Source: Rhizobium sp. BK313 (GTDB taxonomy: Bacteria > Pseudomonadota > Alphaproteobacteria > Rhizobiales > Rhizobiaceae). From it: a stretch of DNA of 64,000 nucleotides. Shown here in pieces: positions 27,002 to 34,926 of the stretch. The notes under the pieces were generated by a model. The model was not told the origin of the DNA and did no database searches. It saw only the letters and a list, made by a program, of their open reading frames with translations. The stretch lies in NCBI RefSeq assembly GCF_014193655.1, contig NZ_JACHZQ010000003.1, positions 1 to 64,000 of the forward strand. The letters run 5' to 3'. Numbering within the stretch: position 1 is the first letter of the stretch; each line of letters starts with the position of its first letter. The position numbers were made by a program, and so were the translations under genes.

Positions 27002-27601
27002 ATGATCAAACACCCCTCGTTCGCTCGGGACTATGATTTCTCCGCCGTCTCGACCACACACGATCTACAGGCGCGAGCGCGGCTCGCCATGCTGTTCGAG
27101 GAGCTGCAGGGCCTGTTCGGTGGCGCCTCGAGCTTCAACAATCGATTGCCGGTCGCTTTCGTGGGTGGAAGCGAGCCGCATGTCGTCATTTACAACATGT
27201 CGGGAGAAATCTCCGCGCGGGTGACGATCGATCCTGAAAACGGCCTCTATGTCTTTTGTGAACTCGACCGTGCTGCCGGCATCGTGCTGGCGACCGCGAG
27301 CGAAGAACGGCTGATCGATGAGATCGTCGCGCACCTCTCTGTCAGCGACGACAACCCCGCGCCACACACGGTGGACGCAGCCGTCGGCATTCTCGTCGGC
27401 CAGACCGTGGAGGATGTCGAACGCAAGCTCATCCTTCAGACCCTCCGTCACTGCGGCGGCAATCCAACCTATGCCGCCTTCATGCTCGGCATTCCTCTGA
27501 TCACCCTATGCACCAAGCTGGCCACCTATTTTGCAGATTCTGCAAAAGACTTTGCGGATGCGACTGACCGCGCCGAGCCTCTCAAGGAAGACCGACAATG
27601 A
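27002..27601 (+). CDS. Fis-type helix-turn-helix protein of unknown role
   Basis: A 199-residue protein. Residues ~140-180 read VERKLILQTLRHCGGNPTYAAFMLGI and on to TLCTKLATYF, a good match to the Fis-like DNA-binding end of NtrC-class activators, but there is no AAA+ domain, so it cannot drive sigma-54 open complex formation by itself. The first ~120 residues are not recognised. GGAGGTG lies six bases before the ATG. Its stop overlaps the mucR start as ATGA, so the two are translationally coupled and probably act together. Confidence 0.75.
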   Translation: MIKHPSFARDYDFSAVSTTHDLQARARLAMLFEELQGLFGGASSFNNRLPVAFVGGSEPHVVIYNMSGEISARVTIDPENGLYVFCELDRAAGIVLATASEERLIDEIVAHLSVSDDNPAPHTVDAAVGILVGQTVEDVERKLILQTLRHCGGNPTYAAFMLGIPLITLCTKLATYFADSAKDFADATDRAEPLKEDRQ

Positions 27602-28197
27602 GCAGGCGTCCTCATCAAACGACGTCAATGATGCCGCAACCAAAACCTGTGGAGTTTGAACCAATGCAAGATTCACGAATGGGTTTGCACATGCCGCAAT
27701 CACGCGAGGCGGCAAGCGCCGACCCAAATGAAATTCGGGAAACGATCATGGACGCTTTCAGTAAGAGAAGAGACCAATCTGAGCCTCAAGCGCATAATCT
27801 GTTCGATGGCTGTGTGAAGATTGTTTCGGCCTATGTCAGCCACAACCCCATTCTTATCGGTAGCCTTCCGAAGCTGATCACGGATGTGCACGAGGCGTTG
27901 CAGGCTTTGGATGGCTTGCCGCCTTCGGTGGAGCGGACAAAGCCGATTCCGGCCGTCGATCAAAAAAAGTCGGTGACGAGTGAGTACATCATTTGTCTCG
28001 AGGACGGCAAACGCTTCAAGACGCTCAAGCGTCACCTGCGCGTCCACTACGGCATGACGCCCGAGGAATATCGCCAGAAATGGGGCCTTGCTCCCAATTA
28101 TCCGATGGTCGCGCAGAATTACGCGAACCGCCGTTCGGAACTCGCCAAGCTCTCTGGCCTCGGCGCCAACGGCAATAGGAAGGAAATCGTCCGCTAG
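27598..28197 (+). CDS. mucR: MucR/Ros family zinc-finger regulator
   Basis: A 199-residue regulator. The C-terminal zinc finger is in YIICLEDGKRFKTLKRHLRV followed by HYGMTPEEYRQKWGL; Cys, Asp, His and His are placed as in Ros/MucR fingers. An oligomerising N-terminal segment contains NLFDGCVKIVSAYVSHNP. MucR proteins bind AT-rich promoters and control exopolysaccharide, motility and quorum genes in rhizobia and Brucella. With the start at 27598 it is about 50 residues longer than typical MucR; internal ATGs at 27628 and 27664 give more usual lengths, but the ATGA overlap favours 27598. Confidence 0.9.
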   Translation: MSRRPHQTTSMMPQPKPVEFEPMQDSRMGLHMPQSREAASADPNEIRETIMDAFSKRRDQSEPQAHNLFDGCVKIVSAYVSHNPILIGSLPKLITDVHEALQALDGLPPSVERTKPIPAVDQKKSVTSEYIICLEDGKRFKTLKRHLRVHYGMTPEEYRQKWGLAPNYPMVAQNYANRRSELAKLSGLGANGNRKEIVR

Positions 28198-28285
28198 AGC
28201 CTCCGGCTCTCAGGCGGCATCACCTGCAGGCGGACAAGATGCTCTAGCTTCAAAAAGCTAGCGCGATCTTTGTGCGTTCAAATGA
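28195..28285. repeat. Dispersed rhizobial intergenic repeat
   Basis: Starts at the mucR stop and includes AAGATGCTCTAG and ATCTTTGTGCGTTCA. The same motifs in the same order occur at 56574-56668, so it is a dispersed element present at least twice in this window. Confidence 0.55.
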
Positions 28286-28300
28286 ATTGGAGCTGGCAAT

Positions 28301-28330
28301 GATAGTGGCGCCGTACGGGGTGCCACTATC
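28301..28330. terminator. Bidirectional hairpin between mucR and pit
   Basis: GATAGTGGC (28301-28309) pairs with GCCACTATC (28322-28330); inner bases extend the stem. On the plus strand TAGTTTGTTG follows. It sits between two convergent genes and can serve both. Confidence 0.55.
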
Positions 28331-28366
28331 TAGTTTGTTGCGCGCCGTCACGACGCGCGGCACCGA

Positions 28367-29974
28367 TCAGAAGACCTGGCGGAGCACGATGAAGAGTACA
28401 AAGGCAAGCGCGATCGAGGCGGGCAGAGTCAGGACCCACGCCATCAGCATATTGCGGACGGTCGACCATTGCAGACCGGAGCCGTTGGCGGCCATGGTGC
28501 CGGCGACGCCAGAGGACAGGACGTGCGTTGTCGAAACCGGCAAGCCGAGATGGTCGGCCGCACCGATCGTCAGCATGGCGACGACTTCGGCGGCGGCGCC
28601 CTGGCCGTAGGTCAGGTGTGTCTTGCCGATCTTTTCGCCGACGGTGACGACGATGCGCTTCCAGCCGACCATGGTGCCGAGCCCAAGTGCCAGCGCGACG
28701 GCAACCTTCACCCAGAGTGGGATGAACTTCGTCGCATGGTCCACGGCCGCATGATAGTTGGTTACGGCCTTCAGATCGTCGGCGCTCATCGGCAGGAGCT
28801 TCTGCTTGTCGATTAGCTTCAGCGATTCACCGATCAGGTAGATGTCATTGCGGACGTTGCCGACGAGCCCGTTCGGCAGCTTTTCGACGCTCGGATAGGC
28901 GGCGATCTCGGCGCTGGTGGCGTGGATATAGGCCTGCAATGCCGGTGTCGTTGCGTCCGTCCAGGTCTTGCTCTTCACGGCATCGCTGACTGCAGCCTTC
29001 GGATCCGCAGGTGCGGCGACGCCGGGCTTCACATATTTGCCGAGGACGGTCTCGACCTGCGCAGAGGCGGCTTTGTAGGCGTCGAGATAGTTGACGTCGG
29101 GCGTGCGGTTCAGGGCGAAGGCGGTCGGCACGAGACCGATGAGAATGAGCATGATCAGACCCATGCCCTTCTGGCCGTCATTCGAACCGTGGGCGAAGCT
29201 GACGCCGGTGCAGGTGAAGATCAGCAGAACGCGGATCCACAGCGGCGGTGGGCCATCGCCCTTCGGCGCCTCGTAAAGCTCCTTGTTGCGGATCAGAACT
29301 TTTGCGACCAGCAGCAACACTGCGGCCAAGCCGAAACCGATGATCGGCGACAGCAGCAGCGACATGCCAACGCTGCTTGCCTGCGACCAGTCGACACCAC
29401 TTGTGGCCGAACCGGCGGGCGCCAGGAACTGATTGGCGAGGCCGACGCCGATGATGGAGCCGACGAGCGTATGCGAGCTCGATGCCGGCAGGCCAAGATA
29501 CCAGGTGCCGAGGTTCCAGACGATGGCCGCGATCAACAGCGCGAACACCATAGCAAGGCCGGAACCGGACCCGACCTGCAGGATCAGCTCGACCGGCAAT
29601 AGCGCCAGGATGCCGAAAGCAACGGCGCCGGAAGACGTTAGCACGCCGAGAAAATTGAAGAAGCCGGACCAAATGACCGCGAATTCTGCGGGCAGCGAGC
29701 GGGTGTAAATGACGGTAGCGACCGCATTGGCCGTATCGTGGAAGCCGTTGACGAATTCAAAACCCAGCGCGATCAGCAGGGCCAGACCGAGGAGGATCCA
29801 CGGAACCGCTGCGGCCTCGGCAAGATCGCTGCCGAGAGCATAGCCGACATAGGCAAGGCCACCGAACACGACGACGCCGAAGAGCGGGAGAAACCATTTC
29901 GCCGAACTGCTTGCGCCGTGAATTGGGTGATTGGTGTTGCCACCCTCAGCACTGTTTGAAACGAGGTCGACCAT
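28367..29974 (-). CDS. pit: Inorganic phosphate transporter, Pit family
   Basis: A 535-residue permease with about ten hydrophobic segments. The two family signatures are NGFHDTANAVATVIYT near residue 85 and HGSNDGQKGMG in the second half; a ~150-residue soluble insertion follows the central helices. Pit permeases take up phosphate as a metal-phosphate complex driven by protons, with low affinity and high capacity. The ATG at 29974 has AAAGGAG upstream; a longer frame is not needed. Many rhizobial pit genes follow a DUF47 gene (orfA); none is present here, so this is a stand-alone permease. Confidence 0.9.
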   Translation of the reverse strand: MVDLVSNSAEGGNTNHPIHGASSSAKWFLPLFGVVVFGGLAYVGYALGSDLAEAAAVPWILLGLALLIALGFEFVNGFHDTANAVATVIYTRSLPAEFAVIWSGFFNFLGVLTSSGAVAFGILALLPVELILQVGSGSGLAMVFALLIAAIVWNLGTWYLGLPASSSHTLVGSIIGVGLANQFLAPAGSATSGVDWSQASSVGMSLLLSPIIGFGLAAVLLLVAKVLIRNKELYEAPKGDGPPPLWIRVLLIFTCTGVSFAHGSNDGQKGMGLIMLILIGLVPTAFALNRTPDVNYLDAYKAASAQVETVLGKYVKPGVAAPADPKAAVSDAVKSKTWTDATTPALQAYIHATSAEIAAYPSVEKLPNGLVGNVRNDIYLIGESLKLIDKQKLLPMSADDLKAVTNYHAAVDHATKFIPLWVKVAVALALGLGTMVGWKRIVVTVGEKIGKTHLTYGQGAAAEVVAMLTIGAADHLGLPVSTTHVLSSGVAGTMAANGSGLQWSTVRNMLMAWVLTLPASIALAFVLFIVLRQVF

Positions 29975-30036
29975 CCCAAACTCCTTTATGGCAAATGATA
30001 TTCCTGATTTAAGCGCGGTTGATGAAGCTCTCATGA

Positions 30037-30058
30037 CGCATAAAGAGACACTTATGCG
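30037..30058. promoter_or_regulatory. Inverted repeat upstream of pit
   Basis: CGCATAA and TTATGCG are separated by eight bases, 63 bases upstream of the pit start. It could be an operator; no known phosphate-regulator consensus is matched. Confidence 0.3.
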
Positions 30059-30250
30059 GTCACTGGTTGCACAGATGTTCAACTCGCCAACATAGAAGTT
30101 TCGCGTTTGACGGAAACACACGAAACGGTCATCGCAACCTGACGTTCAACATCTTGATTTCGCCGCGAAATCGCCTTTTTCGGTTCAGGCGGCGTTCAGC
30201 CGGCAAGGGTTTAAATCCGCTCGTAGGGACTTGGAAAGAGGACCATCACA

Positions 30251-30556
30251 ATGAGATTGTCCGTGATTGCCATCGCTGCCGTGCTCGGCAGCCTGGTCGT
30301 ATCTTCGGCAGAAGCAATGCCTATCGCCACTGTTGGGACCGTGGCCAAAGCGCCGGTCGTCAATGTCGATTATGCCTGCGGCCGTGGCTGGCATTTGACG
30401 CCCCGAGGCGTATGCCGGCCGAACCGCTGGGGACCGCCGCGCGGCTATGGCTGGGGATATTACAGACCACCACCGCCACGCTGGGGCTGGTATGGCCATC
30501 GACCCTATCGTGGCGAATGGGACGGCGGCTGGCGCGGTCGGCCGCGAGATTGGTGA
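30251..30556 (+). CDS. Small exported Gly/Trp/Pro-rich protein
   Basis: A 101-residue protein. Residues 1-22 form a signal peptide (IAAVLGSLVVSSAEA). The mature part has CGRGWHLTPRGVCRPNRWG, a two-cysteine motif seen in small secreted rhizobial proteins, then a tail rich in Trp, Tyr, Gly, Pro and Arg. AGAGGA lies before the ATG. Probably periplasmic or cell-envelope; no function known. Confidence 0.7.
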   Translation: MRLSVIAIAAVLGSLVVSSAEAMPIATVGTVAKAPVVNVDYACGRGWHLTPRGVCRPNRWGPPRGYGWGYYRPPPPRWGWYGHRPYRGEWDGGWRGRPRDW

Positions 30557-30561
30557 AACGA

Positions 30562-30592
30562 GACACACCGCCGTCCGGTGACGGCGGGTGTC
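30562..30592. terminator. Bidirectional terminator hairpin
   Basis: GACACACCGCCGTC pairs with GACGGCGGGTGTC around CGGT, with one bulge. It lies between the convergent stops at 30556 and 30602. Confidence 0.6.
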
Positions 30593-30601
30593 GTCTATTA
30601 A

Positions 30602-31264
30602 CTACCAGCCGGGCCTCGTACGCAGGAGCCGTGCGGTCCACCACAGGCCGACTACGGCTGTTAGCAGTGTCAGCATCGTCGCGGCGAGGCTTTTGGCGTG
30701 CAGAACGATGCCGGCGAGCTGTGGCCGGATAAGGTCGGCCGTGTTGAAGCTCTCGCCGCTGAATCGGCAGAGAATAAAAGACAGGTTGTTGCGCACCAAC
30801 GCCGCGTCGATCTCGGAGATGAGATCGCCGGCGGGCGCCCGCTCGTCCTTCATCGTGCGCATCTGCACCAGCGTCATCTTGGCAGCGGCGAGATAGGCAT
30901 GCGAGCATTCGTTGAAAGGACTGTCCTCGTCGCTGACGCTTCCCGGCATTACCCCCCAAAGGCAATAGGTGCGTTGAATCTGGGCGAAGTTCAGCACGCG
31001 ACGAAAGGACTCGTCGGTATCAGACGCCGATGAGGCAAGCGCGACGATACGCCCGTAATAGGGAGCGATCACAGCCATTTCACCATGGGTCAAGCTTGGG
31101 ATGGAAATGCCCGCATGACTTCCGGATGAACCGCTTGTATGCGCATTCGCCTCTATCGACCAGCCCAGTGTGCAGATCAGACAAATGAACGAAAGTAGAG
31201 CAGTTGGGCTCAGCAAATGCGTCCCCCGCATGAAGACATGCGCGGGACGTGTTAGGCCTGCCAT
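30602..31264 (-). CDS. Membrane-anchored protein of the cbt operon
   Basis: A 220-residue protein with an N-terminal hydrophobic segment (LLSFICLICTLGW, then EANAHTSG) and a second one near the C-terminus (ATMLTLLTAVVGLWW), so its ~150-residue middle probably faces the periplasm. That part holds scattered cysteines (TYCLWG, NECSHAY, FILCRFSG). The ATG at 31264 follows the cbtA stop by one base, so it is read from the B12-controlled transcript and may assist cobalt uptake. I do not recognise a family. Confidence 0.65.
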   Translation of the reverse strand: MAGLTRPAHVFMRGTHLLSPTALLSFICLICTLGWSIEANAHTSGSSGSHAGISIPSLTHGEMAVIAPYYGRIVALASSASDTDESFRRVLNFAQIQRTYCLWGVMPGSVSDEDSPFNECSHAYLAAAKMTLVQMRTMKDERAPAGDLISEIDAALVRNNLSFILCRFSGESFNTADLIRPQLAGIVLHAKSLAATMLTLLTAVVGLWWTARLLRTRPGW

Positions 31265-31265
31265 T

Positions 31266-32006
31266 TCAGGCCCGGCGCATGGCTGTGCGACCGTAGCGAA
31301 CCTGCGGAAGGTCGCGTTCGGCCCATGCGCCGAAGGCGAGGCCGAGCGTCGTCCACAAAATCGCGTGCATGCCGAGCGAGGTGATCCGGAATCGCCAGAG
31401 CACAATGGCGGAGAACTGCTCCGGCACCTCGTTGATCGCCGGCAGCAGATATTGAACCAGGCCGATGAACACGATGTAGGCGATGCCGGCGAAGATCACG
31501 CCGTTCCATGATCCGTAACGCATGGCCAGCCGGCGGGCGAGGGATACTGCGGCAACCATGGCGGCGACGGAGGCCACAATCATCACGAAAAACAGTTCGG
31601 TCCTGGCGCCGATCGTGTCCGGATTGCCGACTGCCGGCGGATTGGCCGGATATTTGATGTCGGGAACCAGCGAGATGGCGATGAAGGCGGCGATCGCCAG
31701 CAGTGCGGCAGTGCCGCGTGCGCCGAACGGGCTGACTCGGCCGTAGACAAAGGCGAAGACCAGAGCGAAAAGCCCACCGACCGCCGTTGCATAGACCATG
31801 ATGCCGGTGAAGAGACCGAGGCCCGCCTGGGTAGCGCGGCTGACGATTTCCGGTTCCGGCGTTTCGCCTGCCGCTTGGGCGGCCTGCTCTTCAAACGCAA
31901 TCGCCCGATCGACGAGCGGCTCGCCGAACGTATGGGCGAAGGCAAAAATGAGAATACCAGCGAGGGCTCCGACCAGCATGCCGCGGAGCAAAAGACGTCC
32001 AACCAT
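31266..32006 (-). CDS. cbtA: Cobalt transporter subunit CbtA
   Basis: A 246-residue protein with about five transmembrane helices, beginning MVGRLLLRGMLVGALAGIL, and containing the conserved VPDIKYPANPPAVGNPDTIG loop of CbtA. CbtA pairs with CbtB in predicted cobalt import for cobalamin synthesis. It follows cbtB by 12 bases and is under the cobalamin riboswitch at 32282-32369. Confidence 0.9.
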   Translation of the reverse strand: MVGRLLLRGMLVGALAGILIFAFAHTFGEPLVDRAIAFEEQAAQAAGETPEPEIVSRATQAGLGLFTGIMVYATAVGGLFALVFAFVYGRVSPFGARGTAALLAIAAFIAISLVPDIKYPANPPAVGNPDTIGARTELFFVMIVASVAAMVAAVSLARRLAMRYGSWNGVIFAGIAYIVFIGLVQYLLPAINEVPEQFSAIVLWRFRITSLGMHAILWTTLGLAFGAWAERDLPQVRYGRTAMRRA

Positions 32007-32018
32007 GTCCTTTACCCC

Positions 32019-32228
32019 TTAGTGGCAGGGGAAGCCGAGCAGATGGCGGCCGTCATGCACGAACTCGTGCACATAAATGCCGGAGATCAGCGACGTCGCG
32101 CCTTCCTCGGCGCCGACGAAATAGATCGCCAGCATGAGCAGAAGGCCGGCGAAGATCGCCCAGGGCAGGATCTGGCCGAGCGGGATCGGCGTCGGGATGG
32201 CGGTCGGTGCGAATGTGGTATCAGACAT
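32019..32228 (-). CDS. cbtB: Cobalt transporter subunit CbtB
   Basis: A 69-residue protein with one transmembrane helix (LPWAIFAGLLLMLAIYFV) and a histidine-rich end VHEFVHDGRHLLGFPCH, the family's likely metal-binding part. The ATG at 32228 has AGAGGGA upstream; an ATG ten codons earlier lies in the leader RNA. First gene of the riboswitch-controlled operon. Confidence 0.9.
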   Translation of the reverse strand: MSDTTFAPTAIPTPIPLGQILPWAIFAGLLLMLAIYFVGAEEGATSLISGIYVHEFVHDGRHLLGFPCH

Positions 32229-32281
32229 TTTATTCCCTCTAAGAATAGCGCGTTCCATTTACGGAAGGGGTTTTTTACGGG

Positions 32282-32369
32282 AAGGGTCTGGCTCTCTGGG
32301 GGCGGTATCCGCCCGTCGATTACAGTGGCGCGACCGCGCCGGGATTTCACCGGCTTCCACACCCGTAAG
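32282..32369 (-). ncRNA. Cobalamin (B12) riboswitch
   Basis: On the minus strand the region contains GGAAGCCGGTGAAATCC, then GCGCCACTGTAATCG and AGAGAGCCAGACC, in the order and spacing of the cobalamin aptamer (B12 box GCCACTGT included). It lies between a good promoter and cbtB. High adenosylcobalamin should shut down cbtBA expression. Confidence 0.9.
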
Positions 32370-32375
32370 ACTAAG

Positions 32376-32405
32376 CTTATATCTGGCGGCAAAGACGATT
32401 GTCAA
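32376..32405 (-). promoter_or_regulatory. Promoter of the cbtBA riboswitch transcript
   Basis: TTGACA (32405-32400) and TATAAG (32381-32376) are spaced by 18 bases on the minus strand, close to the sigma-70 consensus. Transcription would begin near 32369, just ahead of the aptamer. Confidence 0.65.
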
Positions 32406-32466
32406 TCAACACGCTGCCGCTATTGAAGGTGGTAACGAGACAGCCCGCCCGAGGATATCGAATATC

Positions 32467-33033
32467 ATGAGAGCGCATCTGAGCTGGGTTTGCCACGGGC
32501 CGACCGAGGCCAACCGGAATAGCCGCTTTCCGGCCGATGAGCCGCTGGAGGCAAAAGGTGTTCAACAGGCCGGCGCAATTGCCACGCAGCTCGGAACGGT
32601 CGACCGGGCGTGGGCGAGCCCGGCCCTGCGGGCCCGCCAGACCGCTGCTGCTATGGGACTTGACGCCACGACGCAGCCGTCGTTCCGGGAATGCGACTAT
32701 GGGCGCTGGCAAGGCAGGTCGATCACGGAGCTCCATGAGACCGATCCGGAAGCGCTGTCGCTCTGGATGATGGACTTGGACACGGCGCCGCATGGTGGCG
32801 AACCTTTGTCCGCTGTTTTTGCGCGCGTCGGCGATTGGATGAAGAGCCACATCGGCGATGGCGGCCACGCCGTCATCGTGACACATGCCACCGTCATTCG
32901 CGCCGCCGTTCTCCATGTGCTGCAAGCACCGCCTTCGGCTTTCTGGACGATCGACATCGAGCCGCTCAGCATCGTGGAGATGACCACCGATGGCCGTCGC
33001 TGGCAGCTTCGTTTTCCGAATGCCGCGAGATAG
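32467..33033 (+). CDS. Histidine phosphatase family protein (CobC-like)
   Basis: A 188-residue phosphoglycerate-mutase-like phosphatase. The catalytic His is in VCHGPTEAN, where the usual RHG has Cys for Arg; the second Arg is in SPALRARQTAAA, the acid in FRECDYGRWQG and the second His in VTHATVIRAAV. Family members near B12 genes are alpha-ribazole phosphatases (CobC); being divergent from the B12-regulated cbt operon supports that role, but the altered motif leaves activity open. ATG chosen at 32467. Confidence 0.75.
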   Translation: MRAHLSWVCHGPTEANRNSRFPADEPLEAKGVQQAGAIATQLGTVDRAWASPALRARQTAAAMGLDATTQPSFRECDYGRWQGRSITELHETDPEALSLWMMDLDTAPHGGEPLSAVFARVGDWMKSHIGDGGHAVIVTHATVIRAAVLHVLQAPPSAFWTIDIEPLSIVEMTTDGRRWQLRFPNAAR

Positions 33034-33036
33034 CGA

Positions 33037-33816
33037 TCAGCGACTCGCCTTCGCGCGCTGCCGGTCAAAATAGACTAGATAGGCGGCAAGGCCGAACGTC
33101 ATCACGGCAAGCCCGTACCAGGTAATAGCGTAGACGAGATGATTGTTCGGAAAGACAATCTGCGTCAGGCCGCCGACCGGCAGATCGCCCGGATTTTTCG
33201 TGTCGTCCGCGTCGATGAAATAGGGCGCGACGTTTTGGAGGCTGCGAGCTTCGGCGATCGCCGTAACATCGCGGGAATACCAACGCTCCTCCGCCGGCAC
33301 GTTGGAGCGCAGCAGCGTGCCCTTCGGTTCGTTGATCCGGAGCAGGCCGGTGACGGTCGTTTCGGTGGTCAATTCACCGGCAGGGCGCGTGTTCGGATTG
33401 CGCTTATCGGTCGGCACGAAACCGCGGTTGACGATGACAATCGCACCGTCACCTTCTCTCATCGGCGTCAACACCCAATAACCGGGGCCGAGCGCGGTCG
33501 ACGCATAAACCTGCGCTTCCTTGTCGTTGAGGAACGTGCCGGTCGCCTGCACATGCTTGTATTCATATCCGGCAGCGTCGACCGCAGGCCATTCCGCCGG
33601 ACCGGGGGCGGGCACGGGTGCCGCATGCACGCGCGCATCGACGCGGGCGATCAGGTCCAGCTTCCAGGACAGGCGCCTTACTTGCCAGGTGCCGAGCGCA
33701 ATGAGCGCTGCGGTCAAAAGCAGAAGCAGGATCACCCAGATGGCAAGTGCGAGTGTTGAGCGAGGTTTTTCTGAGGAAAGGTCGGAGGAGGTGTCAGTCA
33801 AGGCGCAGAACTCCAT
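33037..33816 (-). CDS. SURF1 family oxidase assembly protein
   Basis: A 259-residue inner-membrane protein with one helix near the N-terminus (LAIWVILLLLLTAALIALG, then GTWQVRRLSWK) and one near the C-terminus (YGLAVMTFGLAAYLVY), the SURF1 layout. Internal motifs GYEYKHVQATGTF, VNRGFVP and NNHLVYAITWYGLA are typical. It helps insert heme into terminal oxidases and lies directly after cyoD in the same direction, so it probably serves the quinol oxidase. Confidence 0.9.
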   Translation of the reverse strand: MEFCALTDTSSDLSSEKPRSTLALAIWVILLLLLTAALIALGTWQVRRLSWKLDLIARVDARVHAAPVPAPGPAEWPAVDAAGYEYKHVQATGTFLNDKEAQVYASTALGPGYWVLTPMREGDGAIVIVNRGFVPTDKRNPNTRPAGELTTETTVTGLLRINEPKGTLLRSNVPAEERWYSRDVTAIAEARSLQNVAPYFIDADDTKNPGDLPVGGLTQIVFPNNHLVYAITWYGLAVMTFGLAAYLVYFDRQRAKASR

Positions 33817-33854
33817 CGGAGGCGCGATCCCGGCGAGTCATTAGGCCGGGAGAG

Positions 33855-33882
33855 CGGCGGGCGTCCGGAAAAACGCCCGCCG
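33855..33882 (-). terminator. Hairpin between cyoD and SURF1 gene
   Basis: CGGCGGGCGT (33855-33864) and ACGCCCGCCG (33873-33882) form a perfect 10-bp stem. No U-tract follows on the minus strand, so it may be an mRNA-processing or attenuating hairpin instead of a full terminator. Confidence 0.4.
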
Positions 33883-33890
33883 TTCGATCG

Positions 33891-34295
33891 TTACGGCATG
33901 TTGCGCATCATGTCGGGCGACATGACCATCATGTTGGCATTCAGGTGGTGCATGACCCAGAGCGAACCGGAGAGCGCGATGATCACCAGGATGATGGTGA
34001 AGATCAGCGCCATCATATTCCAGCCGCCTTCCGAGCGGGTGTTCATGTGCAGGAAGTAGATCATGTGCACGATGATCTGGATGGCGCCGAGGATCATGAT
34101 CAATGCCGCGGTGACGCTCGGATCGGAGAAGACCTTGCCCATGACCAGCCAGAAGGGGATGGCGGTCAGGATGACGGAGAGGATGAATCCCGTCATGTAG
34201 CTCTTGAAGGTACCGTGTGCAGCCTCGTGGCCGCCATGGTGGTCATGGCCGTGGGCGTCGGCGGAATGATGCGAATGGTTTGCGTTCGAGCTCAT
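33891..34295 (-). CDS. cyoD: Cytochrome o ubiquinol oxidase subunit IV
   Basis: A 134-residue protein with three transmembrane helices after a His-rich N-terminus ([19 protein letters not shown]). It has the subunit IV pattern [14 protein letters not shown]. The ATG at 34295 overlaps the cyoC stop as ATGA. It assists assembly of the CuB site. Confidence 0.92.
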   Translation of the reverse strand: MSSNANHSHHSADAHGHDHHGGHEAAHGTFKSYMTGFILSVILTAIPFWLVMGKVFSDPSVTAALIMILGAIQIIVHMIYFLHMNTRSEGGWNMMALIFTIILVIIALSGSLWVMHHLNANMMVMSPDMMRNMP

Positions 34296-34921
34296 CCGAG
34301 AACTCCCATGAGGTAGACGAAGGAAAACACGCCGATCCAGACGACGTCGAGGAAGTGCCAGAACATCGAAAGGCACATCAGACGGCGCTTGTTTTCGGGG
34401 ATGAGCCCGCGCTGGCTGGTCTGCACCATCAGCGTGATCATCCAGACGATACCGGCGGTGACGTGCAGGCCGTGCGTGCCGACCAGCGTGAAGAAGGCCG
34501 ACAGGAAGGCGCTGCGCTGCGGGCCGGCGCCTTCCATGATCAGGTGGTAGAATTCGTTGAGTTCGAAATAGAGGAAGGCGGCGCCGAACAGGCCGGTGAT
34601 TGCCAGCCACAATAGCGTCCCCGACTTGTTGTCCTTCTCCATCATCAACATGGCGAAGCCATAGGTGATGGAGGAGAGCAGCAGCATCGTCGTGTTGAGA
34701 GCGACGATCGGCAACTCGAACAGGTCGGCCGGCGACGGACCGGCCGCATAGTTATGGCTGAGTACGGCGTAGGTTGCAAAGAGGACTGCGAAGATCAGGC
34801 AGTCGCTCATGATGTAGATCCAGAAGCCGAGCATCGTGCTGCCTTCGGGATGATGCTCCTCCGTCACGTAGAAGGCGGGAGCTTCGCTGTCCTTGGGAGC
34901 GTGTGCGATTTGGGTCGTCAT
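34292..34921 (-). CDS. cyoC: Cytochrome o ubiquinol oxidase subunit III
   Basis: A 209-residue subunit with five helices and conserved segments [33 protein letters not shown] and [19 protein letters not shown]. It belongs to the cytochrome c oxidase subunit III family. It starts five bases after cyoB ends. Confidence 0.94.
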   Translation of the reverse strand: MTTQIAHAPKDSEAPAFYVTEEHHPEGSTMLGFWIYIMSDCLIFAVLFATYAVLSHNYAAGPSPADLFELPIVALNTTMLLLSSITYGFAMLMMEKDNKSGTLLWLAITGLFGAAFLYFELNEFYHLIMEGAGPQRSAFLSAFFTLVGTHGLHVTAGIVWMITLMVQTSQRGLIPENKRRLMCLSMFWHFLDVVWIGVFSFVYLMGVLG

Positions 34922-34926
34922 GGGTC

